NCBI GenBank assembly: GCA_949752735.1
Contig: OX457039.1
Coordinates: forward strand, 49,108,055-49,172,054
DNA from: Lumbricus terrestris
Taxonomy: Eukaryota > Annelida > Clitellata > Crassiclitellata > Lumbricidae
Length of the DNA: 64,000 nt
Direction of reading: 5' to 3'
Shown: positions 1 to 12,211 of the stretch, in pieces
How the letters are laid out: each line of letters opens with the position of its first letter
Position numbering within the stretch: position 1 is the first letter of the stretch
The notes under the pieces: generated by a model
What the model was told of the DNA's origin: nothing
Databases searched by the model: none
The model's input: the letters and a program-made list of their open reading frames with translations, nothing else
Position numbers and translations under genes: made by a program

Positions 1-92
1 GTATGTATGTATGTATGTATGTATGTATGTATGTATGTATGTATGTATGTATGTATGTATGTATGTATGTATGTATGTATGTATGTATGTAT
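1..92. repeat. (GTAT)n microsatellite
   Basis: Uninterrupted GTAT tetranucleotide repeats start at the window edge, so the array probably extends further left. It decays into AT-rich sequence after about position 92. Confidence 0.95.
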
Positions 93-1078
93 ATAATGTA
101 TGTATATATGTGAAGTGCCTGTGCTGACCGCCTGACTAGAACAGGGTACCGATCAGATGAGACATAGGAACTAGTCACAGAGTTTCTTCATTTCATCAGT
201 TTGTTTTATTGTTCACGACAACAGTTGACAGCAATGATGAACGCACACAGTTAAGATCTATAATTGACTGATTGACTGATTATTGACTATTGACTGATTA
301 TTGACTATTGACTGATTATTGACTATTGACTCTCTGATTCGATTCGGCATCGGGCCCCTGCCCTGGCCTCCTCTTCATTCTTCCTGACTACATGACTCTC
401 GAGTTGCTCAGCTGAACTCCGACTCTCGACTGCTTGCTGACTGGATCTCAACTGGTCACTCCGGACTGACCCTCTCTCGTATACCTTAGCAGCCTCCAGC
501 TCATTTACCTATGTGTCCTCATTTGATTGGACGCTGATCCATCTGTTGCTTAGCCAATCACCTTGCTCTCCCTACCTGTACTTAATCTGTAGTCAGTCTG
601 TCTGTCTGTCTGTCTCTATCTCTCTCTTTCTCTCTCTGTACTATCTTAATAATATTTTATGTTTTAGGCCAGGCACTACATATGTATGTTTGTATGTATG
701 TATGACTCGTATGTATGTTTAAATGTATGTGTCCATGAAAAACTTGATAATTATGTAAGTAATCACTGTAATGCACTTTCTAATAATTGCTTCTTAAAAA
801 CACGTGCACGGTTGCATCGTTTATTGCTTTGTCTGTTATCAGGTACAGAACCAATCTCCGCCAGACGAACTCAGAGGTAGAAGGTTCAGTGAGAGGCAAC
901 GACGACGACCAGACACATGGCAACGATCACGTGCTAGTGTCACCTGGCGATTCGAAACATAGTTACGATGCCTGCAGTAAGACTGAATCGAGACAGGTAT
1001 AATAGCGTATACGCGTATTTATCAGCTGTCTTTACATACTTTCACTATTATAGGCTTAGCGAAACATCATCATCCTCA
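93..1078. other. Gene-free stretch with short simple repeats
   Basis: No gene is recognised. Positions 264-332 hold tandem copies of a TTGACTATTGACTGATTA-like unit. Positions 595-640 are CTGT/CT repeats and 680-735 are a short TGTA repeat. The small open frames here are made of simple sequence. Confidence 0.6.
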
Positions 1079-1345
1079 TTACTGCGGATCGGAGACCAGG
1101 GCCAACGACGTCAGTTTCCTCCATCCCTCTCTGTCCCTTGCTCTCCTTAAGCAATCTGCCATCGACAACCCTATCCACTCCTCAACATCGTCCATCCAGC
1201 GTCTGCTCGGCCTTCCTCTGGCTCTTTTTCCATCCGCATAGCCCTGGCATATGACACCGGTAGATTGTCCGCTCTGATCATGTTTCCAAAGTAGTTCAAC
1301 TTCCTTCTCTTCGCCACTCCAACAGACGCTGTTCCGTCTTCAGTT
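1079..1345 (-). mobile_element. LINE reverse transcriptase C-terminal fragment
   Basis: On the minus strand, 1232 to 1079 reads as an open frame ending in TAA. It has the pattern found at the C-terminus of non-LTR retrotransposon ORF2 proteins: GKRARGRPSRRWMDDVEEW, then a DREGWRKL-type block. In a different frame, 1302 to 1258 reads KLNYFGNMIRADNLP, the block that normally precedes it. A frameshift therefore separates the two and the copy is dead. The clade (CR1, RTE or similar) cannot be assigned from this piece. It is 5'-truncated, as is usual for LINE insertions. Confidence 0.72.
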
Positions 1346-1737
1346 CCTCCAGCATAGACTCGTTTGTTAGGCCTATAACGAAAGGGTCACAGAAATTATT
1401 TACCGTCGTATAAATGGATGAAGGCACAAGATGCAATTTTCAAACTCCCAAAAAGGCGTTAATGACCATTAATTTTCCTTTATAGACTAAAGCACGTGCA
1501 TTAAAACAACATGCTGTAAACTGCGTGTAAATATCAAGAATGCTTAGGATGCCTTCTGCAGTTAACCTTGCTTCACACAAGTGATCGACGTGCATGTATA
1601 ATGATTACTCGTTTTCTTACAGAATTTGACCGTAGATCAAGGGACATCAGCGTCTCATGCACTTGAAACGGAGGTCAGCCGCCGACCGGAAAACAATGGA
1701 ATCACCTCCTGCTCCCCCTCTTCCTCTTACTCCTAAT

Positions 1738-1791
<54 letters not shown>

Positions 1792-2128
1792 CATACCGCC
1801 GTGGACGTCGTACTTACAATGCATCATCTGTCTGTGAATCACTCACTCATTAATCAATTCATCATCGGTGGGTAATGTATAATAATCTTCAGCACAAGAA
1901 CAGATCCGCCAAGGATGCACATTGATCAGTTTCCGGAGAAATACTGCATGCGTGGAATCTCATTGTTGCTCATTCGTTGCCTGCCAACTCGAAATACCAC
2001 TTAATCGCTATTTATTCAAATCATTGCCACTAGAAATTCTGTTAGTATTTTCAATCTAAAGTAGTTCGCTCGTTGACTATTATTGTAACTATAATAACTA
2101 CTTTTGTAATTAAAAAAACATCCTCCCT
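1346..2128. other. Gene-free stretch
   Basis: No gene or element recognised. Positions 1736-1793 are a CAT repeat running into a CAG repeat. Confidence 0.5.
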
Positions 2129-2145
2129 GTGGTGGTGGTGGTGAT

Positions 2146-2176
<31 letters not shown>

Positions 2177-2252
2177 CGTCCATCTGTCCGTCCGTCCGTC
2201 CGTCCGTCCGCCTGTCTGTCTGTCTGTCTGTCTGTCTCACTCTCTCTGAGTT
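2129..2252. repeat. (TGTC)n/(CGTC)n microsatellite
   Basis: Tetranucleotide array in which TGTC units change to CGTC/CCGT units and back to TGTC. Open frames across it on both strands are products of the repeat. A short CTC repeat follows at 2272-2292. Confidence 0.9.
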
Positions 2253-2645
2253 ACGTAAGTCAAGAGAAAACTCCTCCTCCTCCTCCTCCTCTTCATTGTG
2301 TTCTTCATTCTTGCAGCGTTTGATAAGCCGCTCCTCTCATTCGTGAATTAGCCCCTCAGCCCTGGCGACAAATTAACGCCCTCTGGCGACTCTTACGATA
2401 GGAACGAGAAGAGAAATCTCCAGGGACCACTTCCGCCCACACGGGACAACTGCGCACGCGCAGTGGCTTTGGCGGCAAATCGCTGTGAAGAACGGAGGCG
2501 TTGATGCCAGAGTCACGTGTTATGCAATCGTCCAATTAGATGGTCGTAAAATCAAAGACGAATTTACACTTCATTAATATTCACTCGCGTAATTAGCGCA
2601 TCAGTTGAAATGCTATATCAGAATCATGGTCCAGGTATTATTTAG

Positions 2646-2761
2646 GGAATAGACGTGTCATGGATTCCCTAAATAATACGTTTATTACTAGGTTTCATCA
2701 TCACTGTAATGAAACCTTGTAATAAACGTATTATTTAGGGAATCCATGACACATCTATTCG
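2646..2761. repeat. Near-perfect inverted repeat (hairpin) with about 52-bp arms
   Basis: The left arm (2647-2698) and right arm (2709-2760) are reverse complements apart from about two mismatches, around a 10-base spacer. A TATTATTTAGGGAAT motif is itself repeated inside the arms. No target duplication is obvious. It could be a foldback MITE. As RNA it would form one long hairpin. Confidence 0.85.
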
Positions 2762-2940
2762 ACATCTTATACGTTTTCGCTTTCAGTGGCCGCCAGAGTA
2801 TATTGGTTCGGAGAGTTAAGCCGCAGACTTCTAAGTAGCCAAAAAAGTTCTACCTTCACAGCGTAAACTGTCTATTCTATCTGGATTGAGCTAATTTGCG
2901 GACAGTTTTTGACAGTGCGGCCACACCAGAAGTTGAAAAT

Positions 2941-3237
2941 GCGTGTGCACAGTATTTTATTGCTGTCGTAGGTCTATATTATGCTGTTGGATAATTAATT
3001 TTAACGTTGAAAAAGGCGTGCAGTATTTTATTGCTGTCGTAGGTCTACATTATGCTGACCTTTTTGCTGGTGGATAATTAATTTTAACGTTGAAAAAAGC
3101 GTGCAGTATTTTATTGCTGTCGTAGGTCTAGGCCTACATTATGCTGGTGGATAATTAATTTTAACGTTGAAAAAAGCGTGCAGTATTTTATTGCTGTCGT
3201 AGGCCAACATATGCTGTTGGAGAATTAATTTTAACGA
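2941..3237. repeat. Tandem repeat, four units of about 71-83 bp
   Basis: The phrase CAGTATTTTATTGCTGTCG recurs at 2950, 3021, 3104 and 3181. Each copy is followed by TAGGTCTA, an ATTATGCTG block and GGATAATTAATTTTAACG. Units differ by small insertions, so this is a locally amplified minisatellite rather than a simple repeat. Confidence 0.9.
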
Positions 3238-3660
3238 CCTTTTGTTGTCAGTGAGAAACTATCCATGAATAAGTCTTATTTCATGAAGTGTATCCATGAG
3301 AAGTTGAGAGTTGAGACCTCTTTCTAGTCCCCGGGTAAAAAAATTACTCTGGTCTTTTGTGACCTTTTCATTCGCGTTTTCGGCAATGCAACCAAGATTT
3401 ATTAGCTCCTTCCCATTTATTGTATACATGTAGGCTAACATTTGCAAACATTTGCCTGTCATTTTGTCTCCCTTTATCGATCATTTTTCAACTATTACCA
3501 TTAACGCCCATGCATGTCATAGAGACTCTTTCGCCACAGTTTCCTGAACTACAAAAATTATTTTCAGCTCTCATCCCAGATTCATTCTCATTTTACAAGA
3601 TACTCTTTCTCGTATCGCCGTACTTATGCTCGCACTAACACTCGCTTTTTTCCATTAAAT
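3238..3660. other. No gene seen
   Basis: AT-rich sequence between the minisatellite and the LINE end. The short frames here show no recognisable protein pattern. Confidence 0.5.
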
Positions 3661-4147
3661 CTACTGGTATCACCACTTGGGAAAAATTCCAAAAGAAATA
3701 CGATTGTGCCCTAGTGTTTGGGCTTATAAGAAGAAATTTAGCGCCTTTTTAATAAAAGGTAGGCTACCTAATAAAGGTAGAGCGCTGTTCGCTCATTGTA
3801 TGCATTGCAGAAGGTCTCTATTCTGTAGTTAAGCTTTTGTTCTTTTTTTCTTTTTCATAATTGTTTATATCTCAACAGCGTTGAACTTTTCAGTTTACAT
3901 TTTTGTGTGTGTTTGCTTCTTTCTCCGTCTCTTAGCATAAGTTGCCTGATTCTGTTTTGTCAGTTTGTGTTAATCACAGTGTTGATTTTTTGCACGATTT
4001 TGTCATGGCCACCTCACATCGTCAATTCATTATATTAGTTGGTGTCCCTAGACAGCGGGATTATTTTATCCCTTTAGGGCCCCTTTTTGTAACCAATGTT
4101 CAAGATGTGTAAACCTGTTATAGCCTACTTCGGTTGCAAATAAAACA

Positions 4148-4200
<53 letters not shown>
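3661..4200 (+). mobile_element. LINE 3' end with (GATT)n tail
   Basis: From 3671 an open frame ends at TAA (3830-3832). It has the C-terminal pattern of CR1/L2-type reverse transcriptases: LGKIPKEIR, then a spaced Ser and a YKKKFSAFL block, resembling W-N-x-L-P-x-x-I-R...F-K-x-x-L. About 300 bases of 3' UTR follow, with AATAAA-like sequence near 4140, and the copy ends in a GATT tetranucleotide tail (4149-4200). Microsatellite tails of this kind are common on such LINEs. The insertion is heavily 5'-truncated. Confidence 0.68.
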
Positions 4201-4201
<1 letters not shown>

Positions 4202-4230
4202 CTATGTCAACCAAAGTGTGGTTAGCAGTT

Positions 4231-4604
4231 CAGTGACGGCGCCAAGATTTAAGTTGGGGGGGCTGAAGCCCATGGTCAAAGACTTGGTCTAGAAGTTGAG
4301 GGAGACGAATCGCGGAGAAAATGTTTTCCATTTTCGGTCACCTAAATTTCTGACGACCTTTTTAAAAGTCGTTTGACCAAAATCTCAAGAAAGTATATCA
4401 CTTTCCCTGCAGTGAATAAAGCTGACGTCTTTTTGGTCGAAATCTCATATAAGAATTTTCATTTAACCTGTCCAAAAAACCTGATGATCTTTTTAGGGTG
4501 GGCTGAGCTAAGTCGAAACCTCACGAAAATATTTCATTTCTCTGTACACAAAGTCCTGATGACTTTTGGGGGGCTGAGCCCCTAGCCTCCTGGCGCCGCC
4601 ACTG
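4231..4604. mobile_element. hAT-type MITE
   Basis: Terminal inverted repeats CAGTGACGGCGCCA (4231-4244) and TGGCGCCGCCACTG (4591-4604) differ at one base. Flanks are TAGCAGTT (4223-4230) and TAGTAGTT (4605-4612), an 8-bp target duplication with one mismatch. An 8-bp duplication plus CAGTG termini is the hAT signature. The 374-bp body holds diverged internal repeats of a GTCGAAATCTCA...GGGCTGAG unit and no transposase. Confidence 0.85.
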
Positions 4605-4612
4605 TAGTAGTT

Positions 4613-7065
4613 TGGTATTCAATAACAGAAATACTTACTTACCTCTCAGGCTCTCACTCTGCTTTCTTTATTTCCTGTTGCAGCATTAAAGTAGACGTTT
4701 AATTTAACAAGTTATATCTGACTAGGTATACTTTGGTTTTTGTGTGTGATTATTTTGGACAATCATCAACCTAAAGGCCTATACAATCCTATCTAGCAAT
4801 GTAATTACTGAGTGGCTGGATCCAAATTTTAGGGCTTATGACAACAGAGGCCGTTGTCCTCGAAAAAATTTGTTTGGGCATAATACAGCTTACTTACTAA
4901 TTACTGAATTCTCGTCTAGCGTTCTTGAAGGCATACCGTTTCTTCCGCGGAGGTTTCGTCCTATGAAACAAGGCGCTATATAAATCTATGGATACGATGC
5001 GGTAAAGTCGATGCCCAGAAAACCATGGTGACCATGCCACCTCGCGCATGCAGACCACTAATTAACTGCAAGGATTCTATATCTCATGTGCCGCAGAGAC
5101 GGGGTTCTTATTGTACCTGACCCTTTCGCACAAGGGTGCTTTAGAAAGGGGGTTGATAAGTGCAGGCAAGTGCGGCTTTGCGAAGTTTTTACCCATCAAT
5201 TATCTACCCGCCGTTCGCGTGCATCTCCGCTGAAGGGGCGGGTGGAAACAGCGGTGCGGAGGCAGGCGGAGGCGGGAGACCCCTTTATGCAGCGCCGACC
5301 GAGAGATGGGGTGTCCTTGCACCCTACTTGGGAATTCACTGCTGCCCCGTCATTAATCAAGGCACAAGGGGTGCGGGTAGTGCTGCAGTGGTCAGCCTCG
5401 CCGCGGGTGCCACGCACTCCCGTCCTCCCTCGCAACTGCCACTGTGACCGACCGATGGATGTGGCGACCATCTGAAACAGAATTAATTACGCGTTCTGGA
5501 CCGATTTCAGGAATAAAGACTCTCGTGGTCTTTGTTAAGGCGACGGTGCTCCATTGGAGACCAACGATAAGGTCTACTTAAACAACTACCCATTACAACG
5601 AAAAGCCATTAGTACATAGTTGTTTTCAAGTAGGCTATGGAGGTCTAGCAGACCTACTCGCAAGATCCAAGAAGACCACAAAGAAGAGGCCGACCAACGT
5701 AGACTGCGGTACAATTGCTCGAAAATAATGGATTACACATGCAAGCTGACCATGCACCATCTTATACTACGCGTTTACTATTTATTGTAATTAGATCAAA
5801 TTATATATAATTGATGCCACCATGCTCGTAGGCATCTGCTGTATGACGAAAGAAATCATATATACATATATTAATATAGATTTTTATATAATATAAGCCT
5901 ATATATAAGGCACCTGCCTTCACGCATGAGTTGATGCACCGATGTCATTAAATCATTCGTCTGAGCTCATTTATTTTTGCTGGATGCCTTGAATTGAAAT
6001 ATAATACGTTAAACCGTTTACAGAATGGATCACGACGTACTATATTAAACGTACGGGGTTCAATAAAAATTACTTTTGAAACCAAACACTTGAAGAAGTC
6101 GTATATAAAAGCTGAGGCCCTTGCCATGGTCTTCTAATGGATTTGTCGCTGTATATATATAGAAGTGGTGGGGATGGTGAGCTGAAGCCATTAAAGGCTA
6201 ACTTCGTGCATCGATGATTGGAGATATGCATGCGACGTGAATAAATTTCGCTGCTGGTCTCGTGCCTCGTCCGTAAATTATGACACTCGTGAGTCGATGA
6301 CGTTCCGTGACAATCGTGAAATTCAGACGCCATAAATTAATGCATGAATACGATTGTAGGTATACATGTTGGTCTATATTGTGGGACTTGCGACGTAGAC
6401 CTGTCTGGGGTTTGTTGGTTGCATATAATTTTTATATGAGCAGGCAGACACATACGTTTATCAAAAATGGGATTTGATAAATGTACATTTTCTTCTTTTT
6501 GGCCATAACATCACTGACCGGTCCTGAATTAAATTTGGACAAATCCCATTATAGGCCTACAATAACCCTTCGCTGTGCCAGTATATTAAAGCTGAGAGGT
6601 TCTCTGTATAGTATACATTGTGCTGCCAACCTGTTGAGTCTGTTTGTCTGTCGGTTTCCCTCTCGGTGTCTTTGTCTCTTCTTCTCTCCTTGTCTATATC
6701 TCTGTTGGAAACTTCACTTCATAACGTTTACTATTGGAATTCGTTTGAAGTATATATAGGCCTATATATATATACAACTGACTGCCTTACTTACTTCTTC
6801 CACTGCACGCGGTCTATATATTTATAGCTTAACTCTGCTTCCGCATCGTTTAGAATCGGAGAACATCAGACTAATCGTAATTTATTTGCTCATCTAACCG
6901 GAGGACATCGAACAGCACAATGAATTGCTGGTCAAGCAGCATGCAGCAAATGAGAAGCAGCTCTGCATGGCTAGCTCCCACCCCCCCCCTAGTATTGCGC
7001 ACCGGTCTTTATTAGCTTACATTACATGACCTTACTATACATCACCTCATCACAGTGCATGCACT
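4613..7065. other. Gene-free stretch, one GC-rich block
   Basis: No gene is supported. Position 4971 has a GGCGCTATATAAA motif, a common LINE/SINE tail sequence. Positions 5086-5480 are GC- and CpG-rich compared with the surroundings, with overlapping frames of similar length on both strands, which argues for composition rather than coding; it could be a regulatory island or an old insert. Positions 5855-5910 are AT-rich. Confidence 0.45.
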
Positions 7066-7072
7066 GCATGTA

Positions 7073-7706
7073 CAGGGGAACGGACATTAACCCCCTGGAC
7101 ATTATCCCCCCGGACATGATTCCCCCGGACATTAGCCCCCGGACATATCCCCCCCCCCCGATGTTTCGTAGGACATTATCCCCCCGGACAAAAACCCCTC
7201 CCATGTGCAAATCGTAGAATAATGCCGTAACCGAAAAGGCTTCTCACTGGCAATAACATGCAAACGAAAGTTCTTAATGTCAATAATTAACTACCTATAG
7301 GCTAGCTTCGTAGCCTTATTAGCGTCGTATACGTTGGACCAATTTGAGTCAGTAGGCCTAGACTTAGATTTGAAATGAAGTTAATGAACGAATGGGAATC
7401 GTATCCAGGGCCTATTTGTTTAGTGTATACAAGAAAGGTTTGTTAACGTCTAACCTTAGCATCGTTTCCATTCAAACTTAGATTCAATACAGTAGATTAA
7501 TGAACTATTGGGAATCGTATACTGCAGTCACTAAGCCTACGAAGGTTTGTTAACGTCATTGTTATACTTTGTGGATCATTTTTAGGTAATGATATCATAT
7601 ACTGGGGAGATAATGTCCTACCTCGGGGGCAATATGTCCGGGGAGGCTAATGTCCGGGGGATCATGTTCGGGGAGGATAATGTCCAGGGGCTAATGTCCT
7701 ACACCC
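7073..7706. mobile_element. MITE with terminal clusters of GGACATTA repeats
   Basis: The left end (7073-7200) has five or more copies of a GGACATTANCCCCC unit. The right end (7600-7706) has the same units in reverse complement. The two ends align as an imperfect inverted repeat of about 110 bp. Flanks are GCATGTA at 7066-7072 and again at 7707-7713, a 7-bp target duplication that becomes 8 bp with one mismatch. A related remnant lies at about 9898-9925. There is no coding capacity. Confidence 0.8.
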
Positions 7707-7816
7707 GCATGTAGCCTACATGTACTAGACTATATATTATAACTAGCGTCGGTGTTAACTTTGCATAAAATTACTCTATACTCAATTGGTCTCTCTTTAC
7801 TTTAACACACCTTCAC

Positions 7817-7849
7817 TATAGTAGATCTACAACGTGTAGATCTACTATA
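7817..7849. repeat. Perfect 15-bp-arm palindrome
   Basis: TATAGTAGATCTACA (7817-7831) and its exact reverse complement (7835-7849) flank a 3-base loop ACG. It could be a tiny foldback or the scar of an element. Confidence 0.85.
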
Positions 7850-8415
7850 ATGTATATAGTCTGCAACAAATAAAATATTGCAATTTTCGGCACAGTCCTT
7901 TGTCGTCAGCACCAATGTCAACAGTTTGCTGCATGCATCTTGTACGCATATCAGAATTTATGAGCCAATGGCACGTCCATGATATATGTTTATGTCAAAA
8001 TAATTTATCGCAAACCTTTACATGAGCATATAAGCGGTTCCATTTCTATTGCTAATAACTTTGAATGATATATTTGCATCAGCAGGTCTCGTGCGCAGTT
8101 GCTGTCAGTATATTATATGCTATTTTATATGTGAAACTCTCGGGTTACAGCCTTACAGGTCGACTGTGTCTTCTTCGTGTTTTGTAACATTGTCGTGCGA
8201 CTTGAACTTACAATTCCACACATTCAACTGGTGTCATAGACAGAAACTACAATTGAAACCGTTGTTGTGGGTCTTGTGGCAGCTTTAAGTTGTTACTCGC
8301 GAACTGACATGGGTCATGCGTTCAAAGACACTTCGTATAACGGGTAAAGACCAATTCGGACTCCGCGATTATATCAGCCTAATATCTGATCGACCGTCTA
8401 AAGAATAGAGTCGAT
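7850..8415. other. No gene seen
   Basis: No coding, RNA or repeat pattern recognised. Confidence 0.45.
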
Positions 8416-8419
8416 TCGT

Positions 8420-8650
8420 GTATATATATATATATATATATAAGATATATATATGCGTGTATAGGTGTGTGAATCTGTGTGTGTATGTATGTATGTATGT
8501 ATGTATGTATGTATGTATGTATGTATGTATGTATGTATGTATGTATGTATGTATGTATGTATGTATGTATGTATGTATGTATGTATGTATGTATGTATGT
8601 ATGTATGTATGCATGCATGTATGTGCGTGTGCGTGTGCGTGCGTGTGTCT
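8420..8650. repeat. (AT)n then (TGTA)n then (GTGC)n microsatellites
   Basis: An AT run (8420-8452) is followed by about 130 bp of TGTA repeats (8479-8612) and GTGC/GTGT repeats (8612-8648). Six overlapping frames encode only Tyr-Val-Cys-Met or Tyr-Ile-His-Thr repeats and are not genes. Confidence 0.95.
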
Positions 8651-10020
8651 GGTCTGGTTGGACACTGTTGACGAATAGAAACCGTGACATGACGACATCA
8701 AGTGACACCTGAACAGTTTTCCATTAATCTTATAGCGCTGTTCTTCACTCCGAGCCTCGGGTCACCTGCAGATGTGAGGTATGGACAGCAGTTGGTTGGT
8801 TGTTGGTCGTCTATTATATATAGATTGCGTCGTGCTCGGCTATAATAGCTGACTGATGAGGCCTATAAAACTGCAGTCCGCATAGACGTCCACATAATAG
8901 AACTATTATAAAAGTGAACCGGTATACGAGCACTATAAGTCAAGATCTTATCGCGTCATTTCTAAACGAGCTTCTATACGGCCACCGAGTGCTATACAAA
9001 TGTGACATGCATTCAGGAGCAGACCCACACGAGATACGTGATCCGCCCTGACTCGGAACGTTCCCGGTGCTTCTTGAAGACTTATCTCCCCGGAGTGTCG
9101 TTAGCGCGGAAACGTCGCTTACGTAGACGGTAATGAGAAGGGTGCCTAAGGTGGAAAGGCGTGGTACCATTGGCAGCCTCTCTTTCAATGGTCAGCTTCG
9201 ATGAGCTGGATGGCAACTCCTTAGAGGCAATTTCGAAGCATATGGGCGATCGATGAAGTATAGGCGACTATATATTATAGACATTGCTGTCAGCAGAACA
9301 CGGAAATGAATGATGTGAAATGGGAGCATGTGCATGGATGGCCTTCCGGCTTCAGGAGTCATAGATATAAGGGAAAAGTGAAGCGAAGAATGAGGGCGGG
9401 GTTGATACAGTACATGATGGTGTGGGTGACACTTCGTCTCCTAAATGGCGCCGTGGTGACGGACTTGGAACAGGGGACGGACAGGTAATTGGATGGATGA
9501 ATCCTATGGGATTTAAAACCCAGTAAAGAATGCTATAGGTATAAATCGGTAACATCATGTAGTACTAAATAACCATGTAAGGTAATGTGATTAAGGAAGA
9601 AATAAAACAGTTTGATTACACAAAATCATCGCTTACATTACACTCCATACAGTAAGAGATATGCACTGTCAGTGGGTTTATGTTAAATAAATCATGAATG
9701 GCAGGAATTGATGCACTCCAGTCGCGAACGTTAATTAATGAAAGCATATTACGAGCTCCTGCATGGTCTGAAAATTAAATAGCAAACATATCTTAAATAA
9801 TTGAAGTTCTTTCATTGCCCATTAAATTAAGTCACAGAGTCGGACATGTGTCATTTGCCCAGAAATACAAACAACCATATAGGACCTAAGAGATGTATAG
9901 GACATTAACCCATCCTGGACGAAACCCCGCGGAACGAAATCGCATTCTTGCGTTTGTTGAGGCGCCCTTGTAACGACATTGTGTTGTGTTACCGCGCCAT
10001 ATAGAAACTGTGGTCATTGT
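8651..10020. other. No gene seen
   Basis: No convincing gene. The only pattern noted is the GGACATTA-type motif around 9898-9925, shared with the 7073-7706 MITE. Confidence 0.45.
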
Positions 10021-10021
10021 T

Positions 10022-10230
10022 ACCACCACCACCACCACCACCACCACCACCACCACCACCACCACCACCACCACCACCACCACCACCACCACCACCACCA
10101 CCACCACCACCACCATGGCGCACCACCACCACCACCACCACCACCACTGCTGCTGCTGCTACTGCTACTGCTACTGCTACTGCTACTGCTACTGCTACTG
10201 CTACTGGTACTGCTGCTACTACCACCACTA
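10022..10230. repeat. (CCA)n and (CTG/CTA)n trinucleotide array
   Basis: About 95 bp of CCA repeats, a short break, a second CAC run (10122-10147) and CTG/CTACTG repeats to about 10224. Frames of poly-His, poly-Thr, poly-Pro and poly-Val arise purely from the repeat. Confidence 0.95.
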
Positions 10231-10798
10231 ATTTACTGCGAATTTATTGCCATTATTATTATTTATTAAAAACCCCGAACAGAACCCCTCCAATTTGGCT
10301 TTGGACATATTTAATACCCGTCGGACTATGCAACAATATTCATTTACAGAACATTTGAACCAAATCATTATGGATCATAAGAAATTTTGGACGACCTAAA
10401 TATGAACTTTTTTGTACGATATCTTTGATGAGTAGGCCTATAATATAGTTTGGATGTCTATAATAGTGTACAAATATACAGATGCATAATGATAGTTGAA
10501 GATTATTGCCTCATGGCACCTACAATTAAGGTGCTATATTCATTCAGTGAATTCATGACTATTGTGACTCCAAGTCCTTGCTTTCCCGGCGAAGTTCTGC
10601 TTCTCGTGATAATTGAGCGTTGTCGCAGGCTCGTTATAGATGTTTGGGTTCACCGTGTCAGTTCTCTCAAATAGAACCGTCAGTCAAAAGACGATAAAGA
10701 ACAAATTAAGCTCCTCTGAACATTTGAAATCCGTTCTCAACAAACAGCTCAAGAAACAGTAGACATCAGTGAAGACTTGCTTTTTTTATAACTTTATA
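10231..10798. other. No gene seen
   Basis: AT-rich spacer without recognised features. Confidence 0.4.
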
Positions 10799-12211
10799 TA
10801 CAGGGTTTGCCAAAAAAGACCCCCCAGGTTTTTTGCCAATATCATGGCCAAAAGTAAGAATTTCGAAAACGGTGAGTAACCTCGCTAAAAGTGTTATAAC
10901 TTTTGCTGTGTTTTTGATGAAATCTGACCATCATGTGCATAGGCGCCGAGTTGACCTGAAGAGTGTGAGTGCCCAAACGAATGTTGAAAAAGTGCGCGCG
11001 TGAGCGCGCGAAAATTTTTTGAGCCTTTTTTGATAGGAGAGTTATTGAAATTACCTCTGTTCATATAGGCGGAGACTTGTTCATGGTTTTAGGGGACGAA
11101 CTCGCAGTCAAAGGACGATCGCCGAGCAGGGAAGGGCCGAAGGGACTTGGGGAGGGGATGTGCTCCTAACCATTTTCGAAATTTTTCTTGCCACACTGCT
11201 ATGGTTTAGCATCTTAGGTTGCAATTTTTACGAAATTGTCGTGGTTTAAGACTTGAAAAGCATTCTTGCAGGTGTTTAAAAAATTCCCAAACAACATGAA
11301 TTTGTGACATTTTAAGCTGTTATCTCATCAAAATTTCCCATTATTTCATTGTTTAAAGATACGATTTAATACTTCCAAAAATGTTCTTCCCAATTGTTTA
11401 AAAAATTTGATCACTCTTTGGATCAACAAGTACTTCTCCTGGAATCTACACAGAAGAAAAGCACAATCTTCGTTAGCATGGGCATCTTGGAGCACTCTCC
11501 CCTAATTAGGTCAACACTCAACAGACTCAAATTTTGCACAAGAAATAAAGAAATTCTGCCTACATTAACCACTATTTAGTGAACCAATATTGACATTGTG
11601 GAAGATAGTTTTTCAAATAGTTATCATAAACAATTAATTTAGTCAGGGCTGTTAATATGTTAACTAACGCAGACAAAACAACATTCAGCGTTTTTGATCC
11701 TGGGCGGTGATTATCGCGCAGCGAGGATCATTGCATCTAGCATGTATACGCTACAATAAAAAGAAACAGCCATTCAAATCGTCGCCTTCGTCCGTAATAA
11801 AAAAAAATGACTGAAGCGGATCGAATGAGCAGGATTTCGAGGTTTTCCTCGTATTCGTATGGAGTTCAGACTAACGGGCGGGGTAAAACTGGAATAATAG
11901 TAAGTAGACTAACTGAGATAAAAAAAATGTAAAAGATGCAATGATTTTTATAGATAAGCAATGCCAACAGAAAAATAATGTCATAAAAGCACATCTTGTT
12001 GGCTGATTTCTGGTGGTGCCCATGCATAGGCGGGCCTCGCATGGCCAATTTCTGGTGGTGCTGAGCACTCACGGGCCTCGCAGAGTCGGCGCCCATGATC
12101 ATGTGTAAATATGAATTGTCCATAGGACTGCAAAATTTCATTTCGAAATTCTTACTTCTGGCCAAGATATTGGCATAAAACTTAGGGGGGTCTTTTTTGG
12201 CGCACCCTGTA
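10799..12211. mobile_element. TA-flanked inverted-repeat element, non-autonomous (Tc1/mariner-like ends)
   Basis: The ends are TACAGGGTTTGCCAAAAAAG (10799-10818) and the reverse complement of TACAGGGTGCGCCAAAAAAG (12192-12211), both running into GACCCCCC. Inverted similarity continues for about 65 bp (GCCAATATC, AAGTAAGAATTTCGAAA) and weakly beyond. TA lies on both flanks, consistent with a TA target duplication. No transposase is recognisable in 1.4 kb. Short duplications of a TTTCTGGTGGTGC block occur at 12008-12060. Confidence 0.8.

Noticed and set aside
5086..5475. 129-codon GC-rich frame as a gene
   Set aside because: Overlapping frames of similar size exist on both strands and no domain, splice or conserved pattern was recognised.
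8848..8880. Hammerhead ribozyme core (CTGATGAG)
   Set aside because: The required GAAA and cleavage-site stems are not found at suitable spacing.
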